Source: Plantibacter flavus (GTDB lineage Bacteria; Actinomycetota; Actinomycetes; Actinomycetales; Microbacteriaceae). From it: a stretch of DNA of 64,000 bases. The notes under the pieces are model-generated. The model had not been told where the DNA came from, did not search any database, and worked only from the letters and a program-made list of their open reading frames with translations. Both the position numbers and the translations under genes were made by a program. The stretch lies in contig NZ_FXAP01000008.1 of the NCBI RefSeq assembly GCF_900177615.1, positions 62,001 to 126,000 of the forward strand, in the 5' to 3' direction. Below, piece after piece: positions 9,158 to 18,214 of the stretch (positions are counted from its first letter, which is position 1; each line of letters starts with the position of its first letter).

Positions 9158-10174
9158 ATGGGCCGCGCATACCTCGTCGAGCAGGTCGAGCACGAGGGTG
9201 GCAAGCCCACCCGGACGGTCGACCTCCGCGACCTCCCCGACGCCTCGCTGCCCGACGCCGCCGTCATCGTCGACGTCGAGTACTCGAGCATCAACTACAA
9301 GGACGCCCTCGTCCTCACCGGGAAGCCGGGTGTCGTGCGGTCGTTCCCGATGATCGCGGGCATCGACCTCGTGGGCGTCGTCGCAGCGTCGAGTGATCCC
9401 GCGTGGACGGCCGGCGACCGCGTGGCCCTGTTCGGCGACGGCCTGAGCGAGACCCGGTACGGCGGGCTGTCCGAGCGTGCGAAGGTGCGGTCCGACGCGC
9501 TCGTCCGCGTCCCCGACCACGTCTCGAGCGCACAGGCCGCCGCGATCGGCACCGCCGGGTACACCGCGGCCCTCGCCGTGCTCGCGCTCGAGCACGGCAG
9601 CGCCACCTCCGGCGCAGTCCGCGTCGGCGGGCTCCCCGTGCTCGTCACGGGCGCCGGCGGAGGGGTCGGAAGCATCGCGATCGCACTGCTGGCCGCCGCC
9701 GGCTTCGAGGTCGCCGCCTCGACCGGGCGGGTCGACGGGCTGGGTGACGCCCTGCGGCGGCTCGGCGCGACGTCGATCGTCGACCGCGCCGAGTTCGCCG
9801 AGGCCGGGCGCCCACTCGGCAGCCAGCGCTGGGCGGGAGCCGTCGACTCCGTCGGCGGTCAGACGCTCGCGACGGTCCTGTCGCAGGTCGAGTACGGCGG
9901 GACGGTCGCCGCCTGTGGTCTCGCCGGCGGGTCCGATCTTCCGACGTCGGTCATGCCGTTCATCCTCCGCGGGGTCACGCTCGCGGGCGTGAACTCCGTC
10001 GAGGCACCGCTCCCCCTGCGGCAGGCCGCCTGGGAGCGCGTGACCACCGCGCTCGACCTCAGCGTCCTCGACACCCTGACCGAGACGGTCCCCCTCGCCG
10101 AGGCGACGGATGCGGCGGAACGGGTCCTCGCAGGCTCGGTCCACGGGCGCGTCGTCGTCGACGTCCGGGCCTGA
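9158..10174 (+). CDS. MDR-family oxidoreductase, AcuI/YhdH-like acryloyl-CoA reductase
   Basis: A 338-residue zinc-free quinone-oxidoreductase-type protein. SSINYKDALVLTG and the NADPH motif VLVTGAGGGVGSIAIALLAA (shortly after residue 160) are hallmarks of the AcuI/YhdH group, which reduces acryloyl-CoA with NADPH, and ends with a typical GRVVVDV. GGAGACAGGAG lies just before the ATG. Function is by family; the true substrate could be another alpha,beta-unsaturated acyl-CoA or a quinone. Confidence 0.88.
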   Translation: MGRAYLVEQVEHEGGKPTRTVDLRDLPDASLPDAAVIVDVEYSSINYKDALVLTGKPGVVRSFPMIAGIDLVGVVAASSDPAWTAGDRVALFGDGLSETRYGGLSERAKVRSDALVRVPDHVSSAQAAAIGTAGYTAALAVLALEHGSATSGAVRVGGLPVLVTGAGGGVGSIAIALLAAAGFEVAASTGRVDGLGDALRRLGATSIVDRAEFAEAGRPLGSQRWAGAVDSVGGQTLATVLSQVEYGGTVAACGLAGGSDLPTSVMPFILRGVTLAGVNSVEAPLPLRQAAWERVTTALDLSVLDTLTETVPLAEATDAAERVLAGSVHGRVVVDVRA

Positions 10175-10180
10175 CGTCGC

Positions 10181-10267
10181 GTTTACAACTCAGGACGGAC
10201 CCGGCGAGTCGCGCCACTGGTGACACCGCTCGCGGCCCACGCACTGGAACGCTCCTGAATTGCGAAC
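10181..10267. repeat. long palindromic element, family B copy 2
   Basis: Left arm GTTTACAACTCAGGACG and an imperfect right arm CGCTCCTGAATTGCGAAC flank about 50 nt that contain GTCGCGCCACTGGTGACACC. The core is shared with copy 3 immediately downstream. It begins 7 nt after the reductase stop. Confidence 0.75.
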
Positions 10268-10290
10268 GGCCGGACGTGAGTCGTCCCCAT

Positions 10291-10377
10291 GTTCACAACT
10301 CAGGACGCACCCGGCATGTCGCGCCACTGGTCACACCGCTCGATGCCGACACATCGGCACGCTCCTGAGTTGTGAAC
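10291..10377. repeat. long palindromic element, family B copy 3
   Basis: Perfect 15-bp arms GTTCACAACTCAGGA (10291-10305) and TCCTGAGTTGTGAAC (10363-10377). The interior GTCGCGCCACTGGTCACACC matches copy 2 with one change. The tandem pair sits between two convergent genes. Confidence 0.8.
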
Positions 10378-10389
10378 GCAGGAACGCGA

Positions 10390-10422
10390 CAGCGGCCGGT
10401 GCCCGAAGGCGACCGGCCGCTG
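10390..10422 (-). terminator. hairpin downstream of the DUF4190-like gene
   Basis: CAGCGGCCGGT (10390-10400) pairs perfectly with ACCGGCCGCTG (10412-10422) around an 11-nt loop. It lies 19 nt past the stop of the minus-strand gene. There is no T-run, as is common for high-GC terminators. Confidence 0.6.
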
Positions 10423-10441
10423 CCGACGGGACTGCTGGGAC

Positions 10442-10732
10442 TCAGTAGCCGGCGGTCGACATGACCGAGCCGAGCGCGACGGCGTAGAAGATGCCGCCGA
10501 TGATGCCGAGCACGACGAGGATGATGCCGATGATGACACCGATCTTGGCGAGCTGGTTCGGGTAGCCGGCGTCCTTCGACTGCTTCTGCGCGACGAGGCT
10601 GATGATCAGGCCGACGAGCGGCACGACGATCGCGAGGATGAGGCCGACGAGGCCGAGCGTCTTGCCCGGGTAGTCGGCGGGCAGGGCGCCGCCCGGCTGC
10701 TGCGGAGCGTTGTACTGGGGTGCGTTGGTCAT
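10442..10732 (-). CDS. small DUF4190-like membrane protein
   Basis: A 96-residue protein: a polar Pro/Gln/Asn N-terminus (about 25 residues), then KTLGLVGLILAI and further hydrophobic segments near 28-48 and 62-85. The pattern of two helices separated by a basic loop (QKQSKDAGYPNQLAK) is that of DUF4190-type proteins of unknown function. Start ATG at 10732 has AGAGG upstream. A close paralog lies just upstream on the same strand (10844-11254), which suggests a tandem duplication. Confidence 0.75.
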   Translation of the reverse strand: MTNAPQYNAPQQPGGALPADYPGKTLGLVGLILAIVVPLVGLIISLVAQKQSKDAGYPNQLAKIGVIIGIILVVLGIIGGIFYAVALGSVMSTAGY

Positions 10733-10843
10733 GATGGTTCCTCTCGAGGATGGTAGATGCGCCACGGGCGCGAGCCAACAGTAGTGGGTTAGGTACCCGA
10801 CAGGCGATGGGGACAACTCCCCAATCGCCCGGATGTCGCGGTC

Positions 10844-11254
10844 TTACGGGCAGGTGATCGTGGTCGTGCCGTCGGTGTGGACACCGCTTCCGAGGGAGGC
10901 GCACGCCTCGTTGAACGCCGCAGCACCGATCGCGATACCCGCGATGATCGCGATGATCGCGATGACGATGAAGACGATCGACAGGATGAGGCCGACCTTC
11001 GCCAGCGTGTTCTTGACACCCGCGTTCTTCGACTGCACCAGCGCGACGATGCTGAGGATGAGGCCGATCGGCGGGGCGAGGAACGCGAGGATCAGGCCGA
11101 CGATGCCGAGCGTCTTGCCGGCGGTCGCGTCGCCGGAGGGAGCTGCGCCGCCGGAGTACGCGGGAGCCGCGCCGTACTGGTCCTTCGGGGGCTGCGGCGC
11201 CTGGGGAGCCTGCGGCGGCTGGCCGGGGTATTCACCGGGAGGAGGAGTCGACAT
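10844..11254 (-). CDS. DUF4190-like membrane protein with Pro/Gln-rich N-terminus
   Basis: A 136-residue paralog of the 10442-10732 protein. Residues 1-45 are rich in Pro, Gln and Gly (GQPPQAPQAPQPP), two or three hydrophobic segments follow (about 48-70 and 88-115), and the tail carries two Cys (CASLGSG...ITCP) that could form a disulfide outside the cell. GGACCACAGCC precedes the ATG with no strong ribosome binding site. Function unknown; related proteins are common in actinobacterial envelopes. Confidence 0.72.
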   Translation of the reverse strand: MSTPPPGEYPGQPPQAPQAPQPPKDQYGAAPAYSGGAAPSGDATAGKTLGIVGLILAFLAPPIGLILSIVALVQSKNAGVKNTLAKVGLILSIVFIVIAIIAIIAGIAIGAAAFNEACASLGSGVHTDGTTTITCP

Positions 11255-11447
11255 GGCTGTGGTCCTTTCGAACAGGCGGATCTACGGAGGTTCGAGCGGG
11301 CCCAGAATACCGGTCAGACGTCGTTTTGTGCCCTGTTCGAGGCAAATGATTGCGCACGGCCCTGATCAGCGCCAGGATGCCCGGCGCACCGCGTCCTCGC
11401 CCACGATCCTGATCCGGCCGAGACCACCGTGCGTCCGGCAGCTCGTC

Positions 11448-11795
11448 CTAGTGCAGGTCGAGGGCGGCGATGAGCTCGGCGCTGCGACGGGTCGTGATGA
11501 TGAGCCGCGAGTACTCCGCGTCTTCGAGGTCGATGACGACCGACGGTTTGGTGCCCTTGATGACCAGGAAGTCCATGCCACCGTGGAACTTCCACTGGCC
11601 GATGGCGAGCGTCAACGGGATGGCAGTGCCGGGCGCACGGATGCCCCGGACCCAGATCCACGGGTCGTCGGTGATGGTGGCGGAACGGATGCTCGACCGT
11701 GGCACGACGACGTTGCTCCGACGCAGCGAGAGCGCCTTGTCGTACGCGGACAGCTCGATCTCCAGTCGGTCGGGGTGCAGACGCAAGGAGGCCAT
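11448..11795 (-). CDS. conserved hypothetical protein, possible bacterial PH-like domain
   Basis: A 115-residue protein without signal or membrane segment. Alternating hydrophobic stretches (DRLEIELSAYDKALSLR, SSIRSATITDD, WIWVRGIRAPG) resemble the seven-strand layout of bacterial PH-like domains; this is a structural guess, not a clear family match. GMDFLVIKGTKPSVVIDLED then a helix rich in Ala and Leu end the protein. The ATG at 11795 has CAGACT (11802-11807 on the plus strand) ending 6 nt upstream, predicting a leaderless mRNA. Confidence 0.65.
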   Translation of the reverse strand: MASLRLHPDRLEIELSAYDKALSLRRSNVVVPRSSIRSATITDDPWIWVRGIRAPGTAIPLTLAIGQWKFHGGMDFLVIKGTKPSVVIDLEDAEYSRLIITTRRSAELIAALDLH

Positions 11796-11903
11796 GCCTC
11801 TAGTCTGCCAACCCCCACCGACGTTCGCGTTGCCGGAAGTTCACAAAGCGGTAACGCATGCCCTGTGCAGCGTCCGACGTCGACTGCGGAGCGACCGTCC
11901 GAC

Positions 11904-13319
11904 TCAGCGGATGGCCGCCGCAGCCGCACGGGCCGCCGCGGGCAGGGCGTCGATGATGCGCCCGATCGCCTCGTCGTCGTGCGCCGCGGAGACGAACCAG
12001 GCCTCGTACACGCTCGGTGGGAGCGACACCCCCGCGTCGAGCATGCGGTGGAAGAAGGCCGGGTAGCGGAAGGCGTCCTGCTGCAGGACCGCGGCGTAGT
12101 CGGTCGGTGCCGTCTCGCTGAAGGCGAAGGAGAACAGGTTCCCGGCACGTTGCACGGTGTGCGCGACCCCGGCCTCCGTGAGCGCGTTCGAGGTCGCCTC
12201 CGACACGATCGCGGCCGCAGCGTCGACCCGACGGTAGACGTCCTGGTCGGCGAGGCGCAGCGTCTCGATGCCGGCCACGAGAGCCACCGGGTTCCCCGAG
12301 AGCGTCCCGGCCTGGTAGACCGGGCCGGTCGGTGCGAGCAGGTCCATGAGCTCGGCGCGCCCACCCAGCGCGGCGAGGGGCATGCCACCGCCGATGACCT
12401 TGCCGAAGGTGAAGAGGTCGGGCTGGTACACGCCGACGGGGATGCTGATGGCGCCGGTCGAGTTCGCGACGGCGTGGTTGCCGGCCTCCCAGGCCTCTGC
12501 GCCCGGGACGGGCTCGGTGCCGGGTGCGACGGCGGCCAGTCCGCGGTTGTCGAGCCCCCACCAGCCGGCGGAGGAGACGCGGAACCCGGTGAGCACCTCG
12601 TCGATGATGACCAGCGCGCCGTACTCGTGCGCGAGCTTCACGACGCTCGCGTTGAACCCGGGAGCGGGCGGCACGACGCCCATGTTGGCGGAGGCCGCCT
12701 CCATGATGATCGCGGCGATGTCCTGGCCACGCTCGGCGAAGACCTCGCGGAGCGCCGCGCGGTCGTTGTAGGGGACGACGATCGTCTGGGCGGCCGTCTC
12801 GGCGGTGACCCCGGCGGACCCCGGCAGGGCGAGGGTCGCGACGCCGGATCCCGCTTCGGCGAGCAGGCCGTCGGAGTGACCGTGGTAGTGCCCGGCGAAC
12901 TTCACGATGAGGCTGCGACCCGTGGCACCACGGGCGAGACGGATCGCCGTCATGGTCGCCTCGGTGCCGGTGGAGACCATGCGCAGCTTCTCGATCGGCG
13001 CGACACCGGACGCCTGGACGCGCTCCTTGACGAGCTCCGCGAGCTCGGTCTCGGCCGGGGTGGACGCGCCGAAGGAGAGGCCGCGGGCCGCAGCGGCCTG
13101 CACGGCCTCGACGACCTGCGGGTGCGCGTGTCCGAGGAGCGCGGGGCCCCACGCGCTCACGAGGTCGACGTACTGCACGCCCTCGGAGTCGGTGATGTAG
13201 GGGCCGGTCGCGGACACCATGAACCGCGGCGTGCCGCCGACGGAGCGGAAGGCACGGACGGGCGAGTTCACCCCTCCGGGGATGGACCGCTGGGCTCGGG
13301 CGAATGCTGCATCGTTCAT
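11904..13319 (-). CDS. hemL: glutamate-1-semialdehyde 2,1-aminomutase
   Basis: A 471-residue PLP enzyme turning glutamate-1-semialdehyde into 5-aminolevulinate in the C5 pathway. It starts with the signature [33 protein letters not shown] binds the cofactor phosphate, DEVLTGFR is at 240-247, and the Schiff-base lysine is Lys307 in [13 protein letters not shown]. The usual length is about 430; the excess is a roughly 35-40 residue insert between the GWWGLDNRG and YQPDLFTFG segments, rich in Ala, Gly and Pro, just before the active lysine. It is the last gene of the six-gene heme operon and overlaps hemB by 4 bp. Confidence 0.95.
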   Translation of the reverse strand: MNDAAFARAQRSIPGGVNSPVRAFRSVGGTPRFMVSATGPYITDSEGVQYVDLVSAWGPALLGHAHPQVVEAVQAAAARGLSFGASTPAETELAELVKERVQASGVAPIEKLRMVSTGTEATMTAIRLARGATGRSLIVKFAGHYHGHSDGLLAEAGSGVATLALPGSAGVTAETAAQTIVVPYNDRAALREVFAERGQDIAAIIMEAASANMGVVPPAPGFNASVVKLAHEYGALVIIDEVLTGFRVSSAGWWGLDNRGLAAVAPGTEPVPGAEAWEAGNHAVANSTGAISIPVGVYQPDLFTFGKVIGGGMPLAALGGRAELMDLLAPTGPVYQAGTLSGNPVALVAGIETLRLADQDVYRRVDAAAAIVSEATSNALTEAGVAHTVQRAGNLFSFAFSETAPTDYAAVLQQDAFRYPAFFHRMLDAGVSLPPSVYEAWFVSAAHDDEAIGRIIDALPAAARAAAAAIR

Positions 13320-14323
13320 CGGGTTCCTCCTGCACGCAGACCGCGCGCCTCATCCAACCAACCGGCGAGTTCGACGGCCCAGTAGCTCAGGACGACCTCG
13401 GCTCCGGCGCGCTTGATGGACAGCACCGACTCCTCGATCGCGCGTCGGCGGTCGATCCAGCCCTGCCGGGCGGCGGCCTCGATCATCGCGTACTCGCCGG
13501 ACACCTGGTAGGCCCAGACCGGGATCGACACCGTGTCCGCCACGTCGGCCAGGACGTCGAGGAAGCTCCCTGCGGGCTTCACCATGACGATGTCGGCGCC
13601 CTCCGCCTCGTCGATGAGCGCCTCGCGCAGACCCTCACGACGGTTGGCGGGGTCGAGCTGGTAGGTGCGGCGATCGCCCTGCAGCTGCGAGTCGACGGCC
13701 TCGCGGAACGGCCCGTAGAGCGCGGAGGCGAACTTCGCCGAGTAGGCGAGGATGATCGTGTCGTCGAACCCGGCGGCGTCGAGCGTCTCGCGCACGGCGG
13801 CGACCTCGCCGTCCATCATGCCTGAGAGGCCGAGGAGGGCCGAGCCCGACTCGGCCTGGGCCAGCGCCATGTCGCGGTAGCGGTCGAGCGTGCGGTCGTT
13901 GTCGACGCGCCCGCGGTCGTCGAGGACACCGCAGTGTCCGTGATCGGTGAACTCGTCGAGGCAGAGGTCGGTCTGCACGACCAGGGCGTCGCCCACCTCG
14001 GCGACGAGCGCGCGGGTCGCGACGTTGAGGATGCCGTCGGGGTCGGTCGCGCCGGAACCCACGGCGTCGCGCTCGGCCGGGACACCGAAGAGCATGACCC
14101 CACCGATGCCGGCCGCTGCCGCCTCAGCCGCGGCCCGCTTGGCGCTGTCGACGGTGTGCTGCCGGACACCCGGCATCGAGGAGATCTCGACCGGCTCCGA
14201 GACACCCTCCCGCACGAACATGGGGAGCACCAGCTCCGCCGGGTCGAGTCGCGTCTCGCTGACGAGGCGACGGATGGCCGGCTGCTGCCGGAGACGACGG
14301 GGGCGGGTCTCGGGAATGCTCAC
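13316..14323 (-). CDS. hemB: porphobilinogen synthase (delta-aminolevulinic acid dehydratase)
   Basis: A 335-residue enzyme condensing two 5-aminolevulinate molecules. Both active-site lysines are present, in AYSAKFASA and VMVKPAGSF. The metal region reads [13 protein letters not shown]: Asp replaces one of the Cys of zinc-type enzymes, suggesting a mainly Mg-dependent enzyme. It ends in a 4-bp overlap with hemL and begins about 60 bp after hemD. Confidence 0.95.
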   Translation of the reverse strand: MSIPETRPRRLRQQPAIRRLVSETRLDPAELVLPMFVREGVSEPVEISSMPGVRQHTVDSAKRAAAEAAAAGIGGVMLFGVPAERDAVGSGATDPDGILNVATRALVAEVGDALVVQTDLCLDEFTDHGHCGVLDDRGRVDNDRTLDRYRDMALAQAESGSALLGLSGMMDGEVAAVRETLDAAGFDDTIILAYSAKFASALYGPFREAVDSQLQGDRRTYQLDPANRREGLREALIDEAEGADIVMVKPAGSFLDVLADVADTVSIPVWAYQVSGEYAMIEAAARQGWIDRRRAIEESVLSIKRAGAEVVLSYWAVELAGWLDEARGLRAGGTR

Positions 14324-14384
14324 CCGTCCAGCCTACGCGCCGCTGCCGACGCGCCCTCCCGGTTCGCGCAGGGCGTGAAGCCGG

Positions 14385-15209
14385 TCAGCGGATCCCGTCG
14401 CCGGCGTCCTCGTCGAGGTGCTGACTGAGCGCCACGGACACGATCGCCTCGATCAGCGACTCGACCGTCTGCTGCTCCGCCACGACGTCGACCCGGAGCC
14501 CGTAGCCTCGGGCGTCACGAGCCGTGCGGGGTCCGATCGCGGCGATGACGGTGCTCTCGGGGATCTCGGGGAACTGCGAGCGGACCTGCTCCGCCACGCT
14601 GCCCGAGGTGACGAGGATGGCACGCACCCGGCCGCTGGCGACGTCGGCGACGATCTTCTCGGCCACCGGGACACCGACCGTGCGGTAGGCCACGACGGAC
14701 TGGACGTCGTGTCCGGCGGCGATCAGGCCCTCCGTGAGGAGCGGCTTGGCGATGGCCGAGCGGAGCGTGAGGATGCGCTTGGGGTGCGGTTCGAGGGCCG
14801 TGAGCTCCTGCACCATGCCCTTGGCGGAGTTGTCCTTCGCCGGCACGAGGTCGACGCTGTAGCCGACGGCGGTGAGCGCGGCAGCGGTCGTCTCGCCGAC
14901 GGCGGCGACCCTCGTCGTCTCGGGGATCCGGATCCGCTGCGATGACAGCACGTCGACCGTGGTCGCGCTCGTCACGGTCAGCCAGTCGAACTCGCCCGCC
15001 TCGAGCGCCGCGAGGGCGGCCCCAAGGGTCTCCGGGTCGTCGGTGCTGGCGAAGTTGATCATCGGGGCGACGACGGGCGACCCGCCCTTGCCACGGACCG
15101 TCCCGGCGACCGAGTCGCCCCACGGACCGCCGCGCGGCACGAGGACGCGCCACCCGCCGAGCGGCTTGGTGGCGGTGGGAACGGTGTTCGACTTCGTCCA
15201 GTCCTTCAC
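14385..15209 (-). CDS. hemD: uroporphyrinogen-III synthase
   Basis: A 274-residue HemD-type protein that cyclises hydroxymethylbilane with inversion of ring D. Family features are WRVLVPRGGPWGDSVAGTV at the N-terminus, FDWLTVTSATTV, VGETTAAAL, and VTSGSVAEQVRSQF with AIGPRTA. The GTG at 15209 forms a GTGA overlap with the hemC stop. The much longer open frame upstream overlaps hemC and is a shadow. Sequence conservation in this family is weak, so context carries part of the assignment. Confidence 0.9.
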   Translation of the reverse strand: MKDWTKSNTVPTATKPLGGWRVLVPRGGPWGDSVAGTVRGKGGSPVVAPMINFASTDDPETLGAALAALEAGEFDWLTVTSATTVDVLSSQRIRIPETTRVAAVGETTAAALTAVGYSVDLVPAKDNSAKGMVQELTALEPHPKRILTLRSAIAKPLLTEGLIAAGHDVQSVVAYRTVGVPVAEKIVADVASGRVRAILVTSGSVAEQVRSQFPEIPESTVIAAIGPRTARDARGYGLRVDVVAEQQTVESLIEAIVSVALSQHLDEDAGDGIR

Positions 15210-16153
15210 GCAGCGCCTCCCAGCGGGGCGAGGTCGGCCGCGCCGGCCTCGATGAGCTCGTCCGCGAGCGAGACACCGAGTGCGTCGGCCGCCTGGAGCA
15301 GCTCGCGCCCGTGTCCGTCGCCGGAGAAGCCCTCCGCGCGGCTCTCCAGATGGATCATCTCGGTGCCGTCGAGCGAGTAGACGGCGGCCTGCAGCACGAG
15401 GTCCTCGTCGTCGAGCCACGCTGCGGCGCCGACCGGGGCCGAGCAACCGGCCTCGAGCCGACGGAGCACGGCCCGTTCCGCCGTGGCCTGCCAGCGGCTC
15501 GGAGCGTGGTCGAGCAACGCGATGGAACCGGCGATGGACGACTCGTCGTCGTCGAGGCACTCGATCGCGAGCGCCCCCTGCCCCGGCGCGGTCGGCCAGG
15601 TGTCGAGGTCGAAGAGCCCGGTGACGGCGTCGAGCCGTCCGAGGCGCGTGAGACCGGCGGCCGCGAGGACGACGGCGTCGAGGTCGTCGTCGATGCGGCG
15701 CAGGCGGGTGTCGATGTTGCCGCGGATGTCGACGACCTCGAGGTCGGGCCGGATGCGCTTCAGCTGGGCGATCCGACGCGGTGAGCCGGTGCCGATCCTG
15801 GCACCCTGCGGCAGGTCGTCGAGCGAGCGGTCGTCCGAGGCGCACAGGGCGTCGCGGGGGTCCTCACGCATCGGCATGGCGGCGATCGTGAAGCCCTCTG
15901 CCGGAGCCGTCGGCAGGTCCTTCAAGGAGTGCACGACGAGATCGCACGCGCCGTCGAGCAGGGCGTCGCGGAGCGCGTTGACGAACACACCCGTCCCGCC
16001 GATGGTCGAGAGCGACTCGCGACTCGTGTCGCCCTGCGTCGTGACGGTGACGATCTCGACGTCCTCACCGGTGGCCGCCGTGAGGGCGTCGGCCACATGA
16101 CCGGTCTGCGCCAGCGCCAGGGCGCTGCCGCGGGTTCCGATGCGAAGGGTCAT
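15206..16153 (-). CDS. hemC: hydroxymethylbilane synthase (porphobilinogen deaminase)
   Basis: A 315-residue enzyme polymerising four porphobilinogens. The start MTLRIGTRGSALALAQT, the Arg-rich substrate site (GTGSPRRIAQLKRIRPDL), and the dipyrromethane cofactor Cys in RLEAGCSAPVGAAA are all present. It overlaps cpfC upstream and hemD downstream by 4 bp each, so translation is coupled across the operon. Confidence 0.95.
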   Translation of the reverse strand: MTLRIGTRGSALALAQTGHVADALTAATGEDVEIVTVTTQGDTSRESLSTIGGTGVFVNALRDALLDGACDLVVHSLKDLPTAPAEGFTIAAMPMREDPRDALCASDDRSLDDLPQGARIGTGSPRRIAQLKRIRPDLEVVDIRGNIDTRLRRIDDDLDAVVLAAAGLTRLGRLDAVTGLFDLDTWPTAPGQGALAIECLDDDESSIAGSIALLDHAPSRWQATAERAVLRRLEAGCSAPVGAAAWLDDEDLVLQAAVYSLDGTEMIHLESRAEGFSGDGHGRELLQAADALGVSLADELIEAGAADLAPLGGAA

Positions 16154-17400
16154 GGGGCGATCCCCGAGAACGCCGGTTTGAAGCCCAGCCGGGCGTTCTC
16201 ACAGCACCCGGGGCGGCAGACGTCGTACCAGGGGCCGAGGTCGGTCATGTGTGGTCGTTCCTCGACGGGCGTGCCGTCGCGGCGCTCGAGGACGAGGTCG
16301 ACGAGTCCCTTGACGTAGGCGGCGGCGGTACCCGGCGTCGGGACGCGGACGGCGGCCAGGCCGTGCTCGCCGGCCGTCTCGATCGCCTCGTTGTCGAGGT
16401 CCCACATGACCTCCATGTGGTCGCTCACGAAGCCGAGCGGCACGATGACGATCGCCTTGCGGCCGGCGGCGGGCAGCGCGGCGATCGCGTCGTTGATGTC
16501 GGGCTCGAGCCACGGCATGCTGGGCGGGCCCGAACGGGACTGGTAGACGAGCTGCCACGGCACCGAGACACCGCTGCCGACCGCGCCACCGAGGACACCG
16601 GCCTCACGGAGCTGGTCGATGGCGTTCGCCATGACGACCTCGGCCACCGCGAGGTGCTGGGCCTCGTACGCGCCGTGGTCGCCGAAGCCGCGGAAGTCGG
16701 GGCCGGAGCGCGCGGCGTCGCCGGTGGGGATCGAGTGCGTCGCGAAGAGCACCTCGATCTCCGTCTCGGCGGAGAGCTCGGGCTGCTCGCGCAGGTACTC
16801 GGCGATCGCCTCGCGGACGCCGTCGATGAACGGGGTCACGAAGCCGGGATGGTCGAAGAACTGACGCACCTTGTCGATCTGGATCTCGCCCTGGAGGTTC
16901 GTCTCGTCGACGGCGATCGCGAAGTCCTCGCGGTACTGCCGACAGCTCGAGTACGAGGAGTAGGCGCTCGTGGCGATCGCGATGAGCTTCGTGAAGCCGC
17001 GCTCGTGCGCCTCGGTCAGCGCGTCGCGCAGGTAGGGGTCCCAGTTGCGGTTGCCCCAGAGGACCGGGAGGTCGATGCCGCGGGAGGCGAGCTCGAGCTC
17101 CAGGGCCGCCTTGAGCGCACGGTTCTGGTCGTTGATGGGGCTGACGCCGCCGAAGTGGCGGTAGTGGTGGGCCACCTCTTCGAGACGCTCCTCGGGGATC
17201 CCGCGCCCGCGCGTGACGTTGCGGAGGAACGGGATGACGTCGTCCTGGCCCTCTGGCCCGCCGAAGCCGGCGAGGAGGATGGCGTCGTAGTCCGTCGGCT
17301 CGGAGACGTGCTCAGGACCAGCGGCTGCGGCGTCGGTCGCGCCACGGACGATGCGCTCGGGGGCCTCGGCTCCGGTGCTCCCCAGGTTCATGGCTGCCAT
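16150..17400 (-). CDS. cpfC: coproporphyrin III ferrochelatase
   Basis: A 416-residue ferrochelatase (also called hemH) that inserts Fe2+ into coproporphyrin III. LLAGFGGPEGQDDVIPFL opens the catalytic domain, and the metal-site His is in LFATHSIPTGDA. Like other actinobacterial enzymes it has candidate [2Fe-2S] ligands: an internal Cys in SSCRQYRED and a C-terminal CRPGCCENAR. About 40 extra N-terminal residues precede the conserved core. ATG at 17400 forms TGATG with the chdC stop and has GGAGGTG 8 nt upstream, which fixes the start; the open frame extending to 17883 is inside chdC. Confidence 0.94.
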   Translation of the reverse strand: MAAMNLGSTGAEAPERIVRGATDAAAAGPEHVSEPTDYDAILLAGFGGPEGQDDVIPFLRNVTRGRGIPEERLEEVAHHYRHFGGVSPINDQNRALKAALELELASRGIDLPVLWGNRNWDPYLRDALTEAHERGFTKLIAIATSAYSSYSSCRQYREDFAIAVDETNLQGEIQIDKVRQFFDHPGFVTPFIDGVREAIAEYLREQPELSAETEIEVLFATHSIPTGDAARSGPDFRGFGDHGAYEAQHLAVAEVVMANAIDQLREAGVLGGAVGSGVSVPWQLVYQSRSGPPSMPWLEPDINDAIAALPAAGRKAIVIVPLGFVSDHMEVMWDLDNEAIETAGEHGLAAVRVPTPGTAAAYVKGLVDLVLERRDGTPVEERPHMTDLGPWYDVCRPGCCENARLGFKPAFSGIAP

Positions 17401-18122
17401 CAGCGCACCACCTCCAATGCCTCGGCGGGCGTGATACGGCGGCCCGTGAAGAACGGCACCTCTTCGCGCACGTGGCGGCGCGCTTCGGTGTTGCGCAGGT
17501 CGCGCATGAGGTCGACGAGTTCGACGACGTCGTCCGCCTCGAGCGGCAGCAGCCACTCGTAATCGCCGAGGGCGAAGGAGGCGACGGTGTTGGCGAGCAC
17601 ACCCGTGAACGCTGCACCCTGACGACCGTGCTCGGCGAGCATCTTGCGACGCTCCTCCTCCGGCAGGAGGTACCACTCGTAGCTGCGCACGAAGGGGTAC
17701 AGGCAGAGCCAGCCCTTCGGCTCGATGCCGCGGAGGAACCCGGGGACGTGCTGCCGGTTGAACTCGGCGTCGCGGTGGACGCCCATGGCGTTCCAGGTGG
17801 GTGCCAGCGAAGCGAGGATGGCGGTGCGGCGCAGCTCGCGGAGGCCGGCCTGCAGGCCCTCGGCGGTGTCGCCGTGGAGCCACAGCATGAGGTCGGCGTC
17901 GGCGCGGAGGCCGGAGACGTCGTAGATGCCGCGCAGGGTCACGCCCTGGGCTTCGACGAGCGCGATGGATGCTTCGAGTTCGGAGACATGCTCTTCGCCG
18001 AGCGGCAGCGCACTCGCCGGCTCGCGGCGCAGGACAGCCCAGAGGGTGAATCCTGAGGGGCCAGTCGGGGTGGCTGAGTCGGTCGGGTGGTGCGATGCCT
18101 CGGCAGAGGCCGGGTGAGTCAT
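17400..18122 (-). CDS. chdC: coproheme decarboxylase (HemQ)
   Basis: A 240-residue chlorite-dismutase-family protein that decarboxylates coproheme to heme b, the last step of the coproporphyrin-dependent pathway. The catalytic Tyr142 lies in LYPFVRSYEWYLLPEEERR and the proximal heme ligand is His165 (MLAEHGRQG). The first 25 residues are a low-complexity extension. As the first gene of the operon, it has a predicted leaderless promoter: GAGGAT ends 6 nt before the ATG. The divergent acetyltransferase starts about 90 bp away. Confidence 0.95.
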   Translation of the reverse strand: MTHPASAEASHHPTDSATPTGPSGFTLWAVLRREPASALPLGEEHVSELEASIALVEAQGVTLRGIYDVSGLRADADLMLWLHGDTAEGLQAGLRELRRTAILASLAPTWNAMGVHRDAEFNRQHVPGFLRGIEPKGWLCLYPFVRSYEWYLLPEEERRKMLAEHGRQGAAFTGVLANTVASFALGDYEWLLPLEADDVVELVDLMRDLRNTEARRHVREEVPFFTGRRITPAEALEVVR

Positions 18123-18134
18123 AGACCTATCCTC
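18123..18134 (-). promoter_or_regulatory. -10 box of the chdC heme operon (leaderless)
   Basis: On the minus strand GAGGAT (18129-18134) is followed by 6 nt and the ATG at 18122. No ribosome binding site is needed under this model. Confidence 0.5.
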
Positions 18135-18201
18135 ACCCAGTTCGGTCGATTGGGCAAAAGGGGCAGGTCACGATTGACACCGAGCCTGCCCTCACACTCG
18201 A

Positions 18202-18214
18202 TACAGTCGGGTGA
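18202..18214 (+). promoter_or_regulatory. -10 box of a predicted leaderless promoter for the GNAT gene
   Basis: TACAGT at 18202-18207 ends 6 nt before the ATG at 18214 and 3 nt before the alternative GTG at 18211. The spacing seen at other genes favours the ATG. Confidence 0.55.

Noticed and set aside
8237-10144. A 635-codon minus-strand frame opposite the ABC permease and the reductase
   Set aside because: Antisense to two clear genes; Asp/Arg/Gly-rich with no recognisable domain.
10833-13385. An 850-codon plus-strand frame opposite hemL and its neighbours
   Set aside because: Shadow of hemL and two membrane-protein genes; no motif, no start signal.
14385-15845. A single long frame fusing hemD with about 210 upstream codons
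   Set aside because: The upstream part overlaps hemC on the same strand and is Arg/Ala/Gly-rich without family features. The GTGA overlap at 15206-15209 fits normal coupling of hemC and hemD.
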